A DNA stretch of 64,000 nucleotides from Acinetobacter sp. CFCC 10889 (GCF_003268395.1 NZ_LQXQ01000005.1:55016-119015), one strand, 5' to 3'. Shown: positions 47,734 to 57,639, counted from the first letter of the stretch. Notes: generated by a model not told the origin, from the sequence alone. Program-made: numbers and translations.

Positions 47734-48230
47734 TTAATTGAGGTGATACTTTTTGTTCTACAGTCTTAAATCGAGTAAAACTGCACAACGAAAAGAAAGA
47801 CAGAACAGTCAATGTTCCGAATTAAATTGAATCAACCCATGAGAATCTGTATTTTTGATGGATAGAAATACGATACAACATCGTAAATATATTTGAGAAA
47901 TCATCATTGTTCCTTCTATCATTGATAAAATGGATAGTTTCATCAAAAAACATCAGAATTACAGCCTATCCCAAAGGATCACATCGTGAATAAACTGAGC
48001 CAACAACATTAAAATTGAGAGAATGCTGCCTATATTACAATCGCTTTTAAAACATTGTTTTTAGCAATTCTAAAAAGATCGAACATTATGCTTAATTTCA
48101 TAAAAATATCAGCTTTTTTTACAAATTTATGGCGTATTTCACCTTGTTATTAGACTAAAGTTATAGGTTAGATTTATTTTGATCATTTTTATAACAAAAA
48201 TAAAGTATAAATTTTTAGCAATATGTAAAT
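47734..48230. other. Gene-free AT-rich region between dcaP and gltS
   Basis: No convincing ORF. One short inverted repeat ACGAT-N5-ATCGT lies near 47870-47884. It must contain the gltS promoter. Confidence 0.4.
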
Positions 48231-48232
48231 AA

Positions 48233-48259
48233 AAACAGGAACTCATCACGTTCCTGTTT
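48233..48259 (-). terminator. Terminator of dcaP
   Basis: On the minus strand AAACAGGAAC / GTTCCTGTTT with a seven-base loop, then T residues. Confidence 0.88.
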
Positions 48260-48284
48260 TGTTGATCTAATCACACATAGTTAA

Positions 48285-49529
48285 TTAGAAATCATATTTC
48301 GCCATCACACCTAAACGGCTATCACGACCTTTTTCACCGCCAACAGTTTCACGCTCACCATAGACATATTCTGTACCAAAAGTAATCGGTTTCACTGGGC
48401 TATACATTACGTTTAACCAACCTTGTTGTAACTTTTCATTCGCATCTTTGCCTAAAGTGCTGTCATCATAAAATGCTGCACCATAACCAATCGTACTACG
48501 TAGTTTAGGTGTGATTTTATAAGTTGCACCTACAGTCACTGCATCAATATCTGTTAAATCGATATCTTTGTTGTTATCTTCAACTTTATATGGGTTGTCT
48601 GTATATAATAAGAAGAAGTTATCACCTTTTACATGTGAATAATCACCGAATACCGTCAGCTGTTCTGCAAGATTCAGTTTCGCACCTAAACCAACGCCCC
48701 AACCAAACTCAGTCGCATCATCTGCTGCACGTCCACGTACTTCTTGAATCAAAGCACGACCTGTAAGTAATGCAGTGTCACCGACTTTATGGCTGATTTT
48801 TGCAGTTGCAGCAGGTAAGCGGTTTTCATCACGCCCTTTTTCAAGACCAACGAAATACTGAGTATTTGCATCTAGTTTATCGCTATAACGTACCATTGGT
48901 GTACGTTTAGTTCCGATCCCGAGTGGTGAGTTAAAATCCATCATTTCTGGTTGGGTATCAGTTGATAAGAATGATGATGTCGTTTGACCAATTAACCAAT
49001 TATTATAGTTTAAATATGCATGACGAATACGAACCGTATCACTTGAGCCACGGAAATCAATTTCGATTTTACCGCCAACATCCGCACCTTGTACGGGTGC
49101 TTTAAAGTCTAAGCCAATACGTGAAGTTGCTGCTGTACTATAAAATTTATCTTCGTTTGCATCACCTTTTAAGTCCACACGGTTAATATCGTTAAAAATA
49201 CCATTTGGACCACCTTTAAATTGATATTCCGCATCCGCACGAATAAAACCATAAAGATTTACATCAGCACCAGTTTTTGATTTTAACGATGCTAAAGGTG
49301 ACTGTGGTGCAGCAGGCTGTGCTGCAACTTCTTGTAATCTGACTTGTTGCTGCTGTTGTACTTGTTGTTGCTGTTGTACTAATGATTTCAAAGCTTCAAC
49401 TTCTTGACGAAGTTGTTTAATTTCCTCTTGATCAGATGTTGCTGCGTTGGCTGTTGTAACCATCAATGCGGTTACAGTTAGGGCTAAGCTCTTCAAAACA
49501 AATGTTTTACTGCTGAGGAATCGACTCAT
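48285..49529 (-). CDS. dcaP: DcaP-like trimeric porin
   Basis: An outer-membrane channel. DcaP of Acinetobacter passes dicarboxylates and similar anions. From the ATG at 49529 (AGGAG upstream) there is a signal peptide ending TANA. A coiled coil covers about residues 30-65 (EEIKQLRQEVEALKSLVQQQQQ), rich in Gln, which trimerises the N-termini in the known family. A 16-strand-type barrel ends in AKYDF. The length of 414 residues fits. Two CCCCTCTAAA-like repeats and a TAGTAA-N6-TTACTA palindrome (49628-49645) lie upstream and may be control sites. Confidence 0.92.
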   Translation of the reverse strand: MSRFLSSKTFVLKSLALTVTALMVTTANAATSDQEEIKQLRQEVEALKSLVQQQQQVQQQQQVRLQEVAAQPAAPQSPLASLKSKTGADVNLYGFIRADAEYQFKGGPNGIFNDINRVDLKGDANEDKFYSTAATSRIGLDFKAPVQGADVGGKIEIDFRGSSDTVRIRHAYLNYNNWLIGQTTSSFLSTDTQPEMMDFNSPLGIGTKRTPMVRYSDKLDANTQYFVGLEKGRDENRLPAATAKISHKVGDTALLTGRALIQEVRGRAADDATEFGWGVGLGAKLNLAEQLTVFGDYSHVKGDNFFLLYTDNPYKVEDNNKDIDLTDIDAVTVGATYKITPKLRSTIGYGAAFYDDSTLGKDANEKLQQGWLNVMYSPVKPITFGTEYVYGERETVGGEKGRDSRLGVMAKYDF

Positions 49530-50093
49530 GAAAAAACTCCTAGTCTTAATTGTGTGCTGCATCCGTACAAAATTGGCTGAATCACCCCTCTAAAATGTTG
49601 ATACAACCAATGTTTCTGTTTGTTGTGTGTAGTAATATGATTTACTACCCCCTCTAAACCTGCACTTCTGCTTTTTTGTTAAATTATGAAAGCGTTGAAA
49701 CTTAGGTTAAAACATAAAAGTAACATTATGTGTAAAAGAATAACACATCTGTAATCTATCTTAACTTAATGGCTTTATTAAAATCAGTTTTACCGAATAA
49801 CAATGTATTTTCAATTCTTATTTTAGATTAACTTTTCAATTTTTGTTATATATTCTTACATTTATGATTTAAAATGAAGAATAGCAATTTTATCACTAAG
49901 ACTAATGTCTATCACTTTTCCGACACAATTAACAAAAAATAATGGATATTTTATGAATGTTTGTCACAATTTGTTAGATTTACCCATGCCATCCAATGAT
50001 TTGTAAAGTTTAAAATCAAATATGCCAAAATGAAAATAATACTCAAATTGGCACTTTATAATCAGATGAAATGGGCTTGTATTACGGCATTTC
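49530..50093. other. Upstream region of dcaP, gene-free
   Basis: A 564-bp AT-rich stretch. It holds a direct repeat (ACCCCTCTAAAA near 49594 and ACCCCCTCTAAA near 49647) and the palindrome TAGTAATATGATTTACTA (49628-49645), likely regulatory for dcaP. No ORF is supported in the remainder. Confidence 0.45.
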
Positions 50094-51293
50094 TCATTGC
50101 AATTCTTTTTTAACCAGCCAAATCGCCACACCACCTGCCACAGTAAAACCAAGCATTAAAATCCCCATATTTAGGACATGATTGAAGACTAAGAAATTCA
50201 GTAAAATCCCCCCGATCAAACCACAGGCAAATTGAGTACTTCCCATAATCGCACTGGCTGTTCCCGCACGCTCACCTTGTTTTGACATTGCCAATGCCAT
50301 TGCATTTGGACCTGTAAAACCAATACCTGAAACAGTTAAAAATAAACCCACCATCACGATCCAAAGTGGCACATCAACCAAAAGACCTGAAATCACAATC
50401 ACAACTGAACCAAAGATTTGATTCAATCCACCTAGCTGTAAACGCTGCACGACAGAAAATTTATTTGCTAATTTTTTATTTAAAAATGACACAAACATGA
50501 TACCCAAAGCATTAAAACCAAATGCATAGGCAAACTGCTGTTCATTCAAATGATATTGATCCATCAAAACCGCAGATGCTGAGCCAATATAAGCAAAAAG
50601 TGCTGCACCCGTTAAACAACCTGCAAGCATAGGCAAATAAAAACTACGGTCTTTAAAAATTGTGGCATACAGTTGTAGTACTTGCCCCGCATTCAATTTT
50701 AAACGGCGCTCTTCAGGTAATGTTTCTTCAAAGAAAAAATGTACACACGCCAAACAAAAGAAACCGATCAGCATCAAAACAATAAAAACATAATGCCATT
50801 CAAAAAAGTATAAAATCCATGCACCAAATGTCGGTGCAAGTACAGGTGCAATCCCCATCACGATCATCATACTGGCAAAAGCTTGTGCTGAACCTTGTAT
50901 ATCAAGTTTATCTCGAATCGCTGCACGTGCCATCACTACGCCTACACAACCTCCAAGCGCTTGCAACACACGTGCTGCAATCAATGACCATTGATCATTG
51001 GCTAAAACACAGAGCAAACTTGCACAGGCAAACAGTGTCATTCCAAAATACAACGGTTTTTTGCGCCCGATACGATCACTGATTGGTCCATAAATCAACT
51101 GTCCTACAGCCAAACCAAAGAAATATGCAGGCAATGAATTCGCCACTTGTTGTGTAGATACATTAAAGTCTTGTGCCATTTGTGGCAAAGCAGGTAAATA
51201 CATGTCGATTGACAACGGTCCAAGCGATGTAAAAAGTGCCAGCAGTAAAATCCAGCCCGTCGAATATTGCGGTTTGACCTGTTGTTGAGACAT
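50094..51293 (-). CDS. Bcr/CflA-type multidrug efflux MFS transporter
   Basis: A twelve-helix proton antiporter. The start region STGWILLLALFTSLGPLSIDMYLPALPQMA is characteristic of the Bcr/CflA group. The motif A loop GQLIYGPISDRIGRKKPL and the motif C region GGCVGVVMARA follow. I chose the ATG at 51293 by family length (399 residues); in-frame starts up to 51380 lack conserved sequence. It is divergent from the YccS-like gene. Confidence 0.9.
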   Translation of the reverse strand: MSQQQVKPQYSTGWILLLALFTSLGPLSIDMYLPALPQMAQDFNVSTQQVANSLPAYFFGLAVGQLIYGPISDRIGRKKPLYFGMTLFACASLLCVLANDQWSLIAARVLQALGGCVGVVMARAAIRDKLDIQGSAQAFASMMIVMGIAPVLAPTFGAWILYFFEWHYVFIVLMLIGFFCLACVHFFFEETLPEERRLKLNAGQVLQLYATIFKDRSFYLPMLAGCLTGAALFAYIGSASAVLMDQYHLNEQQFAYAFGFNALGIMFVSFLNKKLANKFSVVQRLQLGGLNQIFGSVVIVISGLLVDVPLWIVMVGLFLTVSGIGFTGPNAMALAMSKQGERAGTASAIMGSTQFACGLIGGILLNFLVFNHVLNMGILMLGFTVAGGVAIWLVKKELQ

Positions 51294-51437
51294 AGAAAGT
51301 ATGAATTTAATCGGAGGAAATGCAGACAAGTGTAACGCTTGCATTGTATTATTTCTATTGCTGATTAATTGAAATTTCACATGTTATCTTTTGATTATTT
51401 TCAGGCTCGCCCCATACAGACTTTATAAGGAATAGGT

Positions 51438-53612
51438 TTGAATACTTGGCTGAATCGGCTTAAAAAAGCAACATATAATACCAGTGTCATGTATAACATC
51501 CGCATGATTATTGCTTTTGCAGGGACGGCTTTTGTACCGTATTTTTTAGATCAACAGCTCATGACGATTCCTTTAACTTTAGGTGTCGTTGCTGCAGGTT
51601 TGAGCGATATTGATGATCGCTTTTCTGTTCGTATCATGAATTTGATCTATACCTATATTGGCTTTTTTGTCACCGCAGCATCTGTCACGTTATTATTTCC
51701 CTACCCAATCTTTTTTGCATTTGGGTTAATTATTTCTTGTATTTGTTGGATTTTACTGGGTTCATTGGGGCGGCGTTATGCCACGATTTCGTATGGCTGC
51801 TTGGTCATCTCTGTGTACTCAATGCTCGGTGTACATTTATTTGACACATGGTATATGCAACCCAGTTTATTGGTCATTGGCGCTGCATGGTATGGACTGA
51901 TTTCAACCATTAGTTTTTTACTATTTCCTGTGCGCCAAGTACAAGATAAACTTTCACAATGCTACTCGTCTTTAGGTGATTTTCTATTTGCCAAATCCAA
52001 TCTGTTTGATGTCGATATGACTGCTGACAGTTATCAAGATAGTATGATTAACTTATCTATGGAAAATGGTAAATTAATCGGCATTTTCAACGATATGAAA
52101 ACTGCCCTCCTCACCCGCTTAAAAGGTGACCGAGGACAACGAGATACACGCCGTAGTTTACAATACTATTTTGTAGCACAAGATATTCATGAACGAGCAG
52201 ATTCGGCACATATTGATTATCAAAAATTAGCGAAAATATTTGAACACAGTGATATTCTATTTCGCTTCCAACGAATTTTATCCCTGCAAGGTAAAGCTTG
52301 TAAGGACTTAAGTGATAGCATTCTAAATCGCAATACCTATCAGCATAATGTGCGTTTTAGCCACGCATTTAAGAATTTAAGACAATCACTTGATCGACTA
52401 CGCTCAGAACAAAATTATGATCAGATTTGGATCAACGCCTTATTTTCCTTATATCAAAATTTAAAATCTATTGATGCACAGCTACAGAATGTTGAAACTG
52501 AACGACATATCAAATATGACCAAAGCAAGCAAATCGAAAACCAACTGAAAGATGATGATTTAAAAGGTTGGGATGATATTTTCAGTCGTATTAAACAACA
52601 TTTAACCCCTGAATCTGTCTTGTTCCGCCATGCGATTCGGGTGTCTATAGTGCTATTTATTGGCTATGTTTTTGTGCAAATTACCCAAATTGAATATGGT
52701 TATTGGGTCTTACTTACTGCACTTTTTGTCAGCCAACCGAATTTTAACGCCACCAAACGCCGTTTGCGCTTGCGAATTATTGGTACTTTGGCAGGAATTA
52801 TCGTTGGCTATATCATTTTGCTTTATGTACAAACACTTGAAGGTCAATTGATCATATTGATCCTTAGTGGAGTATTATTTTTTGATCTACGCAGTAAACA
52901 ATATGCTCAAGCCACTGCTTTTATTACCATTTTAGCATTAATTAATTTCAATCTAGATGGTTTAGGTTTTGAGGCAGCATTGCCCCGCCTTATTGATACT
53001 GTAATTGGTTGTGCTTTTGCGTGGTTTGGTGTGACTTTTATTTTCCCCGATTGGAAATTCCGTCACTTACCACGCACCATCAACCGTTCTTTAGAGTCTC
53101 AATGTCAATATTTAGCTGATGTTGTGAATCAATATCATCATGGTCGCAATAATGCACTGAATTATCGTATTGTCCGCCGAGCTGCGCATAATACGGATGC
53201 CGATGTTGCCTCGCTTATTTCCACGTTAGCCACTGAGCCTGATTTTGATCCAACGCAAAAAACTTTGGCTTTCGAATTTTTATGTTTAAATCATACTTTT
53301 TTAAGTTATATCGCAGCACTCGGTGCACACCGTGAAAAAATTGATGATATTGAGATTTTAAATTTATTAGATCAGGCACTTGATGATATCAAAGGTGCAC
53401 TATTAAGGGATGAAATGCCTGATTTGACAGCACATAATATGTTGCAAACCATTCGTTTGCGTTTAAATCAGTCAGATCAGGACTCAGCAAAAGCCTTGAT
53501 CATTTTACAGCAGTTATCATTAATGTTTAGCATTTTGAAACAACTCAGTACCTTGAAGCAAAGTTTAAGCCATGAGCGTGATGATCAATCCACTGAACTT
53601 GCTTCGCTCTAA
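51438..53612 (+). CDS. yccS: YccS/FUSC-family inner-membrane protein
   Basis: A putative efflux-type membrane protein of unknown substrate. The 724 residues show the expected layout. Six or so N-terminal TM helices are followed by a soluble helical middle (about residues 165-395), a second TM block (about 400-535) with the FUSC pattern FVSQPNFNATKRRLRLRIIGTLAGIIVGY, and a soluble C-terminus. Translation most likely begins at TTG 51438, which has AAGGA seven bases upstream. Confidence 0.88.
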   Translation: MNTWLNRLKKATYNTSVMYNIRMIIAFAGTAFVPYFLDQQLMTIPLTLGVVAAGLSDIDDRFSVRIMNLIYTYIGFFVTAASVTLLFPYPIFFAFGLIISCICWILLGSLGRRYATISYGCLVISVYSMLGVHLFDTWYMQPSLLVIGAAWYGLISTISFLLFPVRQVQDKLSQCYSSLGDFLFAKSNLFDVDMTADSYQDSMINLSMENGKLIGIFNDMKTALLTRLKGDRGQRDTRRSLQYYFVAQDIHERADSAHIDYQKLAKIFEHSDILFRFQRILSLQGKACKDLSDSILNRNTYQHNVRFSHAFKNLRQSLDRLRSEQNYDQIWINALFSLYQNLKSIDAQLQNVETERHIKYDQSKQIENQLKDDDLKGWDDIFSRIKQHLTPESVLFRHAIRVSIVLFIGYVFVQITQIEYGYWVLLTALFVSQPNFNATKRRLRLRIIGTLAGIIVGYIILLYVQTLEGQLIILILSGVLFFDLRSKQYAQATAFITILALINFNLDGLGFEAALPRLIDTVIGCAFAWFGVTFIFPDWKFRHLPRTINRSLESQCQYLADVVNQYHHGRNNALNYRIVRRAAHNTDADVASLISTLATEPDFDPTQKTLAFEFLCLNHTFLSYIAALGAHREKIDDIEILNLLDQALDDIKGALLRDEMPDLTAHNMLQTIRLRLNQSDQDSAKALIILQQLSLMFSILKQLSTLKQSLSHERDDQSTELASL

Positions 53613-53647
53613 TGCTATAGAGACTCCTGTTTTTTGTTCAAAATGAT

Positions 53648-53875
53648 GTGGCTGTAACTAATGCCAGTCAGTTAAGGATTTTTGAATCCTCCCCTTGCGG
53701 AACATGTTCCTCACCTTTTTCCAAAGGAGGGGGCTTTTCATTACTAAAAATCATTTTAGTTACAAGAAGTTCCCCTCTTTTTCCTTGCACCATATATGGT
53801 TCAGGGTTAGGGGAGATTTTAGGAATTTTTCAAATAATTTTGCTTAACTGATCAGCATTAGTCGCTGTAACCCAC
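53648..53875. mobile_element. MITE-like element with long terminal inverted repeats
   Basis: The left end GTGGCTGTAACTAATGCCAG...TCAGTTAAG (53648-53677) is an imperfect inverted copy of the right end at 53842-53875. Just inside lie CCTCCCC...GGAGGGGG and CCCCTCTTTTTCC...GGTTAGGGGAG blocks related to the repeats near 17 and 18 kb. No ORF of note, so any movement would need a transposase elsewhere. It separates yccS from the methyltransferase gene. Confidence 0.6.
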
Positions 53876-53981
53876 AATTTTACGCTTCATATTTAATCTT
53901 AATGTTATTGATGATTTAAATGTATTGCTAGGTCACAACAATGTGCACCTTGGCAATCTAACAAGGATTTTGGTCATAAAA

Positions 53982-54004
53982 AAGACGCTTTTTTATAGCG
54001 TCTT
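53982..54004 (-). terminator. Terminator overlapping the methyltransferase stop codon
   Basis: AAGACGC / GCGTCTT with the TAA stop in the loop; T-run on the minus strand. Confidence 0.85.
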
Positions 54005-54661
54005 GTAAAAACTTACATTGCGAAACTCTTTGGCTTCATCCAAATCAGGCCAGGTTGTGGCACTGCGCTCATCCAGCTTTTGATAATGCGGATGACTGAA
54101 GTTTTTCACCCGACTGTCTGCTACCCACACTTCAGGGGCAAATTTTAAAAACTCATCCAAGAAAAAGCGATTACATTGATCATATAAAACATCTGCGGCC
54201 AATAATACATCGACTTGTTCTGCTTTATACAGATCATCCAAATATTCAAGTTCAACATCATTAAGCAAGGCATTTTCACGACATGCATCCAAACTGACTT
54301 GGTCAATATCACAGCAAATCACACGTTTTGCACCTGCTATTTTCGCTGCAATGGCAACTACACCTGAGCCTGCGCCAAAGTCCAACACCACTTTGTCTTT
54401 GACATGATGAGGTTCAGCCAATAGCCATTGTGCCATTGCCAAACCTGATGCCCAACAGAAAATCCAATACGGCGTATCATTCCAGATACGGCGAATGACT
54501 TCGTCATCCAAGCGATCCGTTGGAAATACAGGGGGAATCAGCCATAGTGAAATTGGCGTTTCAGGCAATTGTTGTGCCATCAGCTCACACTGAGGGATTA
54601 CTTCATGCAAGGCATCGAGTAAGTGTTGGGGGGATTTTTGAAGTTGAAATGTACAGCTCAT
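53993..54661 (-). CDS. Class I SAM-dependent methyltransferase (ETFB-lysine-methyltransferase-like)
   Basis: The 222 residues have motif I VVLDFGAGSGVVAIAAKIAGA, the acidic strand end CCDID, and motif IV-like VDVLLAADVLYDQ. The N-terminal PVFPTDRLDDEVIRRIWNDTPYWIFCWASGLAMAQWLL is typical of the METTL20/PrmA-like protein lysine methyltransferases. The target is not known. Confidence 0.85.
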   Translation of the reverse strand: MSCTFQLQKSPQHLLDALHEVIPQCELMAQQLPETPISLWLIPPVFPTDRLDDEVIRRIWNDTPYWIFCWASGLAMAQWLLAEPHHVKDKVVLDFGAGSGVVAIAAKIAGAKRVICCDIDQVSLDACRENALLNDVELEYLDDLYKAEQVDVLLAADVLYDQCNRFFLDEFLKFAPEVWVADSRVKNFSHPHYQKLDERSATTWPDLDEAKEFRNVSFYKTL

Positions 54662-54717
54662 AGTAAGCCTTAAAGAAATTTTATTTGAACTTATAAATGT
54701 ATTTGATACGCAACCAC

Positions 54718-54852
54718 GTCATCTGCTGCTGTTTGAGGTAACCCTAAATTTATTTCAAACTGTTTCTGCGACATTTCAGATTTAAAACCAGAATATGACG
54801 AGTTCAGCAGATGACAAATGGTTTTGGTTACTTTTCCCGAAAGAAAAGTAAC
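54718..54852. repeat. Structured intergenic repeat
   Basis: Two nested inverted repeats. GTCATCTGCTG (54718-54728) pairs with CAGCAGATGAC (54805-54815). GTTACTTTTC (54827-54836) pairs with GAAAAGTAAC (54843-54852). All arms are perfect. It lies downstream of folD and upstream of the methyltransferase; it could be a dispersed repeat or an RNA 3' structure. Confidence 0.55.
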
Positions 54853-54913
54853 ATTCGAGCTTCTTACATTAAAAGTCGTAACAGTAAGACTCCGTCGTGA
54901 CTTTTTTAGAAAA

Positions 54914-55762
54914 TTAACTCAGTTCTTTTTCAGCAGCTTCTACAGTCTGACGAATCAAAGTCGTAATCGTCATCGGACCTACACCACCTGGAACAGGTGT
55001 ATATGCAGAAGCAATATCTTCAATACCAACCAATTGGATATCACCCACACCACCGCCATCACGAGGATGGAAACCAGCATCTACAACTACTGCGCCTTGT
55101 TTAATCCAATCTTTTTGGATCAATTCAGCCTTACCTACTGCACCCACAATAATATCCGCTTGCTTCACAAAGCTCGCCAAATCTTGAGTACGGCTGTGGC
55201 AAATCGTTACTGTTGCATTGGCTTCAAGCAACATTGCCGCCATGGGTTTACCCAAAATCGCAGAACGACCCACAACCACCGCATGCTTGCCTGCAATTTC
55301 AATGTTGTGTTCTTTTAGAATGGTCATGATCCCTGCAGGTGTTGCAGAACCGTATGCAGCCTCACCCATCGCCATACGGCCAAAACCAAGGCAAGTTACA
55401 CCGTCTACATCTTTCGCAAGTGAAATCGCATCAAAACAAGCACGTTCATCAATTTGTGCAGGCACTGGATGCTGTAACAGAATACCGTGCACATCAGGAT
55501 TGGCATTTAATTTTTCAATTTCAGCCAACAACTGCTCAGTTGTCGTTTCTGTTGGCAATTCAACTTTTAAAGAATCCATACCCACACGACGACATGCATT
55601 GCCTTTCATACGTACATAAGTCGCAGATGCGCCATCATCACCGACCAAAATCGTTGCAAGAATTGGGGTACGACCTGTTTTTGCTTTTAACGCTTCTACG
55701 CGTACCAACAAGTCAGCTTCAATTTGTTTTGCCAACGCACGACCATCTAAAACTAATGCCAC
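54914..55762 (-). CDS. folD: FolD, methylenetetrahydrofolate dehydrogenase/cyclohydrolase
   Basis: Interconverts 5,10-methylene- and 10-formyl-tetrahydrofolate using NADP. The 282 residues begin [18 protein letters not shown] from a GTG at 55762 with GGAG nine bases upstream. Motifs: [18 protein letters not shown] (catalytic-type Lys), [18 protein letters not shown]-like [28 protein letters not shown] and [14 protein letters not shown]. The longer frame to 55801 adds non-conserved residues. It is divergent from the tRNA genes. Confidence 0.96.
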   Translation of the reverse strand: MALVLDGRALAKQIEADLLVRVEALKAKTGRTPILATILVGDDGASATYVRMKGNACRRVGMDSLKVELPTETTTEQLLAEIEKLNANPDVHGILLQHPVPAQIDERACFDAISLAKDVDGVTCLGFGRMAMGEAAYGSATPAGIMTILKEHNIEIAGKHAVVVGRSAILGKPMAAMLLEANATVTICHSRTQDLASFVKQADIIVGAVGKAELIQKDWIKQGAVVVDAGFHPRDGGGVGDIQLVGIEDIASAYTPVPGGVGPMTITTLIRQTVEAAEKELS

Positions 55763-55869
55763 GGTGCATCTCCAAGGTAGATATGAATCAATTTCGCACA
55801 TAATACATGATTATTTTGACTATTTTATTCTATATGCCGAAATTATGTGCATCCACATTGACATAAGTA

Positions 55870-55897
55870 TTGTTTTTTTTTTAAAGATTGCTAATAT
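55870..55897 (+). promoter_or_regulatory. Probable promoter of the tRNA-Cys/tRNA-Leu pair
   Basis: TTGTTT (55870-55875) and TAATAT (55892-55897) with 16-bp spacing, 17 bp before the tRNA-Cys 5' end. A TTGACA at 55858 has a poorer partner. Confidence 0.45.
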
Positions 55898-55914
55898 GTG
55901 CATCACCAAGAGAT

Positions 55915-55988
55915 GGTGGGATGGCAGAATGGCGATGCAGCGGACTGCAACTCCGTAAATGCCGGTTCGATTCCGGCTCCTACCTCCA
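55915..55988 (+). tRNA. tRNA-Cys (anticodon GCA)
   Basis: Acceptor stem GGTGGGA / TCCTACC, anticodon stem GCGGA / TCCGT around loop CTGCAAC (anticodon GCA), TpsiC arm GCCGG-TTCGATT-CCGGC, encoded 3' CCA. Full cloverleaf, 74 nt. Confidence 0.96.
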
Positions 55989-55998
55989 ATCTTGTTAA

Positions 55999-56084
55999 GC
56001 CCGAGTGGTGAAATCGGTAGACACAGGGGATTTAAAATCCCCCGCCCACAAAGCGTGCCAGTTCGAGTCTGGCCTCGGGCACCA
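55999..56084 (+). tRNA. tRNA-Leu (anticodon TAA)
   Basis: Acceptor GCCCGAG / CTCGGGC, anticodon stem GGGGA / TCCCC around TTTAAAA (anticodon TAA), a long variable arm as in class II tRNAs, TpsiC arm with GTTCGAGTC, encoded CCA. 86 nt, 10 nt after tRNA-Cys and likely the same transcript. Confidence 0.97.
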
Positions 56085-56116
56085 TTTTACAAAACTAAGA
56101 TGGTGTAGCAAAAATT

Positions 56117-56138
56117 CCAGCATTATGCTGGTTTTTTT
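56117..56138 (+). terminator. Terminator of the tRNA transcript
   Basis: CCAGCAT-T-ATGCTGG followed by seven T on the plus strand, 33 bp after tRNA-Leu. Confidence 0.88.
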
Positions 56139-56157
56139 ATGTCTGAAATTTAATTAC

Positions 56158-56772
56158 ATGAAGAATAATATTATTGCTATTTCACTTGTGTTTTCATCGA
56201 CACTATTCTCTGCTTGCCAACAGAACAATATAGCCACTGAATCAGTCCAAACATCATTAAAAGCAACAAATAAAAATACTTTTGATGTAAAGAAAGATTT
56301 TCCTCATTTAAAACCTGAAGACAATCTCATCCCTGTACTCCCTAAACAGCAATGGAATTTAATTTTTTTCGATAGCATTGATCGTGGTTTTACTTTAAAT
56401 ATTAATACTGATCAATCTCGGATCACCATGTCTCTAAACTGTTCACACTCCAATGAACACCCTTTCTTTCTACTCGAAGACCGTGATGGCGTTGATGTTT
56501 TGACTTCAAAAAGCGATGGTTTTGGAGAGGCTGAATTTATATTAGATCAACATAGCTTTATGAATCCGTTTCAAGATACAAACTCAACTCAATTTGAAAA
56601 ATTTAAAACGGCTTTTTATCAAGCAAAATCATTCACTGTGAAAATATGGCTAAGTGATGAATTATCTACTCAGCAAAATGCAAAGCCTGTATTGTCAAAT
56701 GAATTTCACTTTAATAACCGTTACGCAGAGTTGCTCAAAACACCCTCGCCCGCATGCTCCGCTCAAAATTAA
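56158..56772 (+). CDS. Lipoprotein, hypothetical (204 aa)
   Basis: The ATG at 56158 opens MKNNIIAISLVFSSTLFSAC, a lipoprotein signal with a slightly atypical lipobox (FSAC). The mature part has mixed alpha/beta character and no recognised domain. The open frame extends back into tRNA-Leu, but that part is not a gene. No strong ribosome site is visible, and the tRNA terminator lies between the tRNAs and this gene. Confidence 0.7.
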   Translation: MKNNIIAISLVFSSTLFSACQQNNIATESVQTSLKATNKNTFDVKKDFPHLKPEDNLIPVLPKQQWNLIFFDSIDRGFTLNINTDQSRITMSLNCSHSNEHPFFLLEDRDGVDVLTSKSDGFGEAEFILDQHSFMNPFQDTNSTQFEKFKTAFYQAKSFTVKIWLSDELSTQQNAKPVLSNEFHFNNRYAELLKTPSPACSAQN

Positions 56773-56887
56773 ACAGACAAACACAGCATTGTAGTCTTGA
56801 TCAGAATTCTGATTAGCACGTACAATGCTGTAATTTTTAAATTTTGTGATTTGATAAGAGCTTGCAATCAATAGATTGTAATTCTCC

Positions 56888-57628
56888 ATGACGAATATGA
56901 GCACACCCCAACAAGTTTCTATTTATTTACAGCAATTACAGAAAAAATATCCGCAAGCATTTAAGCGCAACTATTTATTTTATAGTCAAATTAAAACTAA
57001 AGGGGTTTTGGACGAATTACGTGAATTTATTCCTTGGGTACTTGCTGCGATGATTTTTGTCAGCATTGATTTTGTGCTAGGTCATTATATAGAGGCAAAT
57101 TTTCAACAATTTGATGCCACACAAGCCAAAGGCATTGCAATATTAATTATTATGTTGTTTTTTATGCTGATCGTGCCAATCATTATTAAACAAATTAAGC
57201 ATAGCTCTACACATTTATATCTGCAATTTAAAAATATTCCACTTAAACTGGCAGTGATTATTATTTTACAAACCCTCAATATTGCCTTTATTCAAAGTAT
57301 GTTTTTACAAGGTGTATTGTTCTTTTTTGCTTTGAGCTTCGGCTTTGTCAAATTTTATAAAGAAAATATGTTTAGGGAAAACACCAGCAATGTCGATTAT
57401 TATCAATTACAACAAGTGCGCCGTGCCTGTTTTTGGTCGTATAAGCAAGCTTTAAAGGCGAAATCCAAACTCAAATATTTAAGTAAAAATTCTGCCAAAG
57501 CACAGCAAACACAAACCCAACTTGCACAATATTTAGAGCTTCACTTACAACTTTTAAAATATGAAAATGACATGTCCAAGTCATATAAATTTATCGACTT
57601 GGACGAATATATGGATAGTTTGATGTGA
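56888..57628 (+). CDS. Hypothetical membrane protein (246 aa)
   Basis: A cytosolic N-terminal helix bundle (about residues 1-45) is followed by four membrane segments in two hairpins (about 48-68, 80-102, 118-136, 138-155). A Gln/Lys-rich coiled-coil tail ends the protein. No family is recognised. It converges on the patatin gene of the dynamin operon with a 12-bp gap, so the two transcripts must overlap at their 3' ends. No terminator is seen between them. Confidence 0.72.
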   Translation: MTNMSTPQQVSIYLQQLQKKYPQAFKRNYLFYSQIKTKGVLDELREFIPWVLAAMIFVSIDFVLGHYIEANFQQFDATQAKGIAILIIMLFFMLIVPIIIKQIKHSSTHLYLQFKNIPLKLAVIIILQTLNIAFIQSMFLQGVLFFFALSFGFVKFYKENMFRENTSNVDYYQLQQVRRACFWSYKQALKAKSKLKYLSKNSAKAQQTQTQLAQYLELHLQLLKYENDMSKSYKFIDLDEYMDSLM

Positions 57629-57639
57629 TGTAGAAAAGT

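Noticed and set aside
47870..47884. ACGAT-N5-ATCGT inverted repeat upstream of gltS
   Set aside because: Five-base arms in AT-rich DNA are expected by chance, there is only one copy, and there is no nearby regulator.
53648..53875. Intact insertion sequence
   Set aside because: The inverted-repeat element is about 230 bp and has no transposase frame, so it is at most a MITE-like element.
54818..55318. Plus-strand open frame of 166 codons antisense to folD
   Set aside because: It lies wholly or partly over a well-conserved gene on the other strand and its peptide has no domain-like sequence; it is a shadow frame.
56005..56157. Upstream extension of the lipoprotein frame starting inside tRNA-Leu
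   Set aside because: These codons are tRNA and terminator sequence. The lipoprotein signal starts at 56158.
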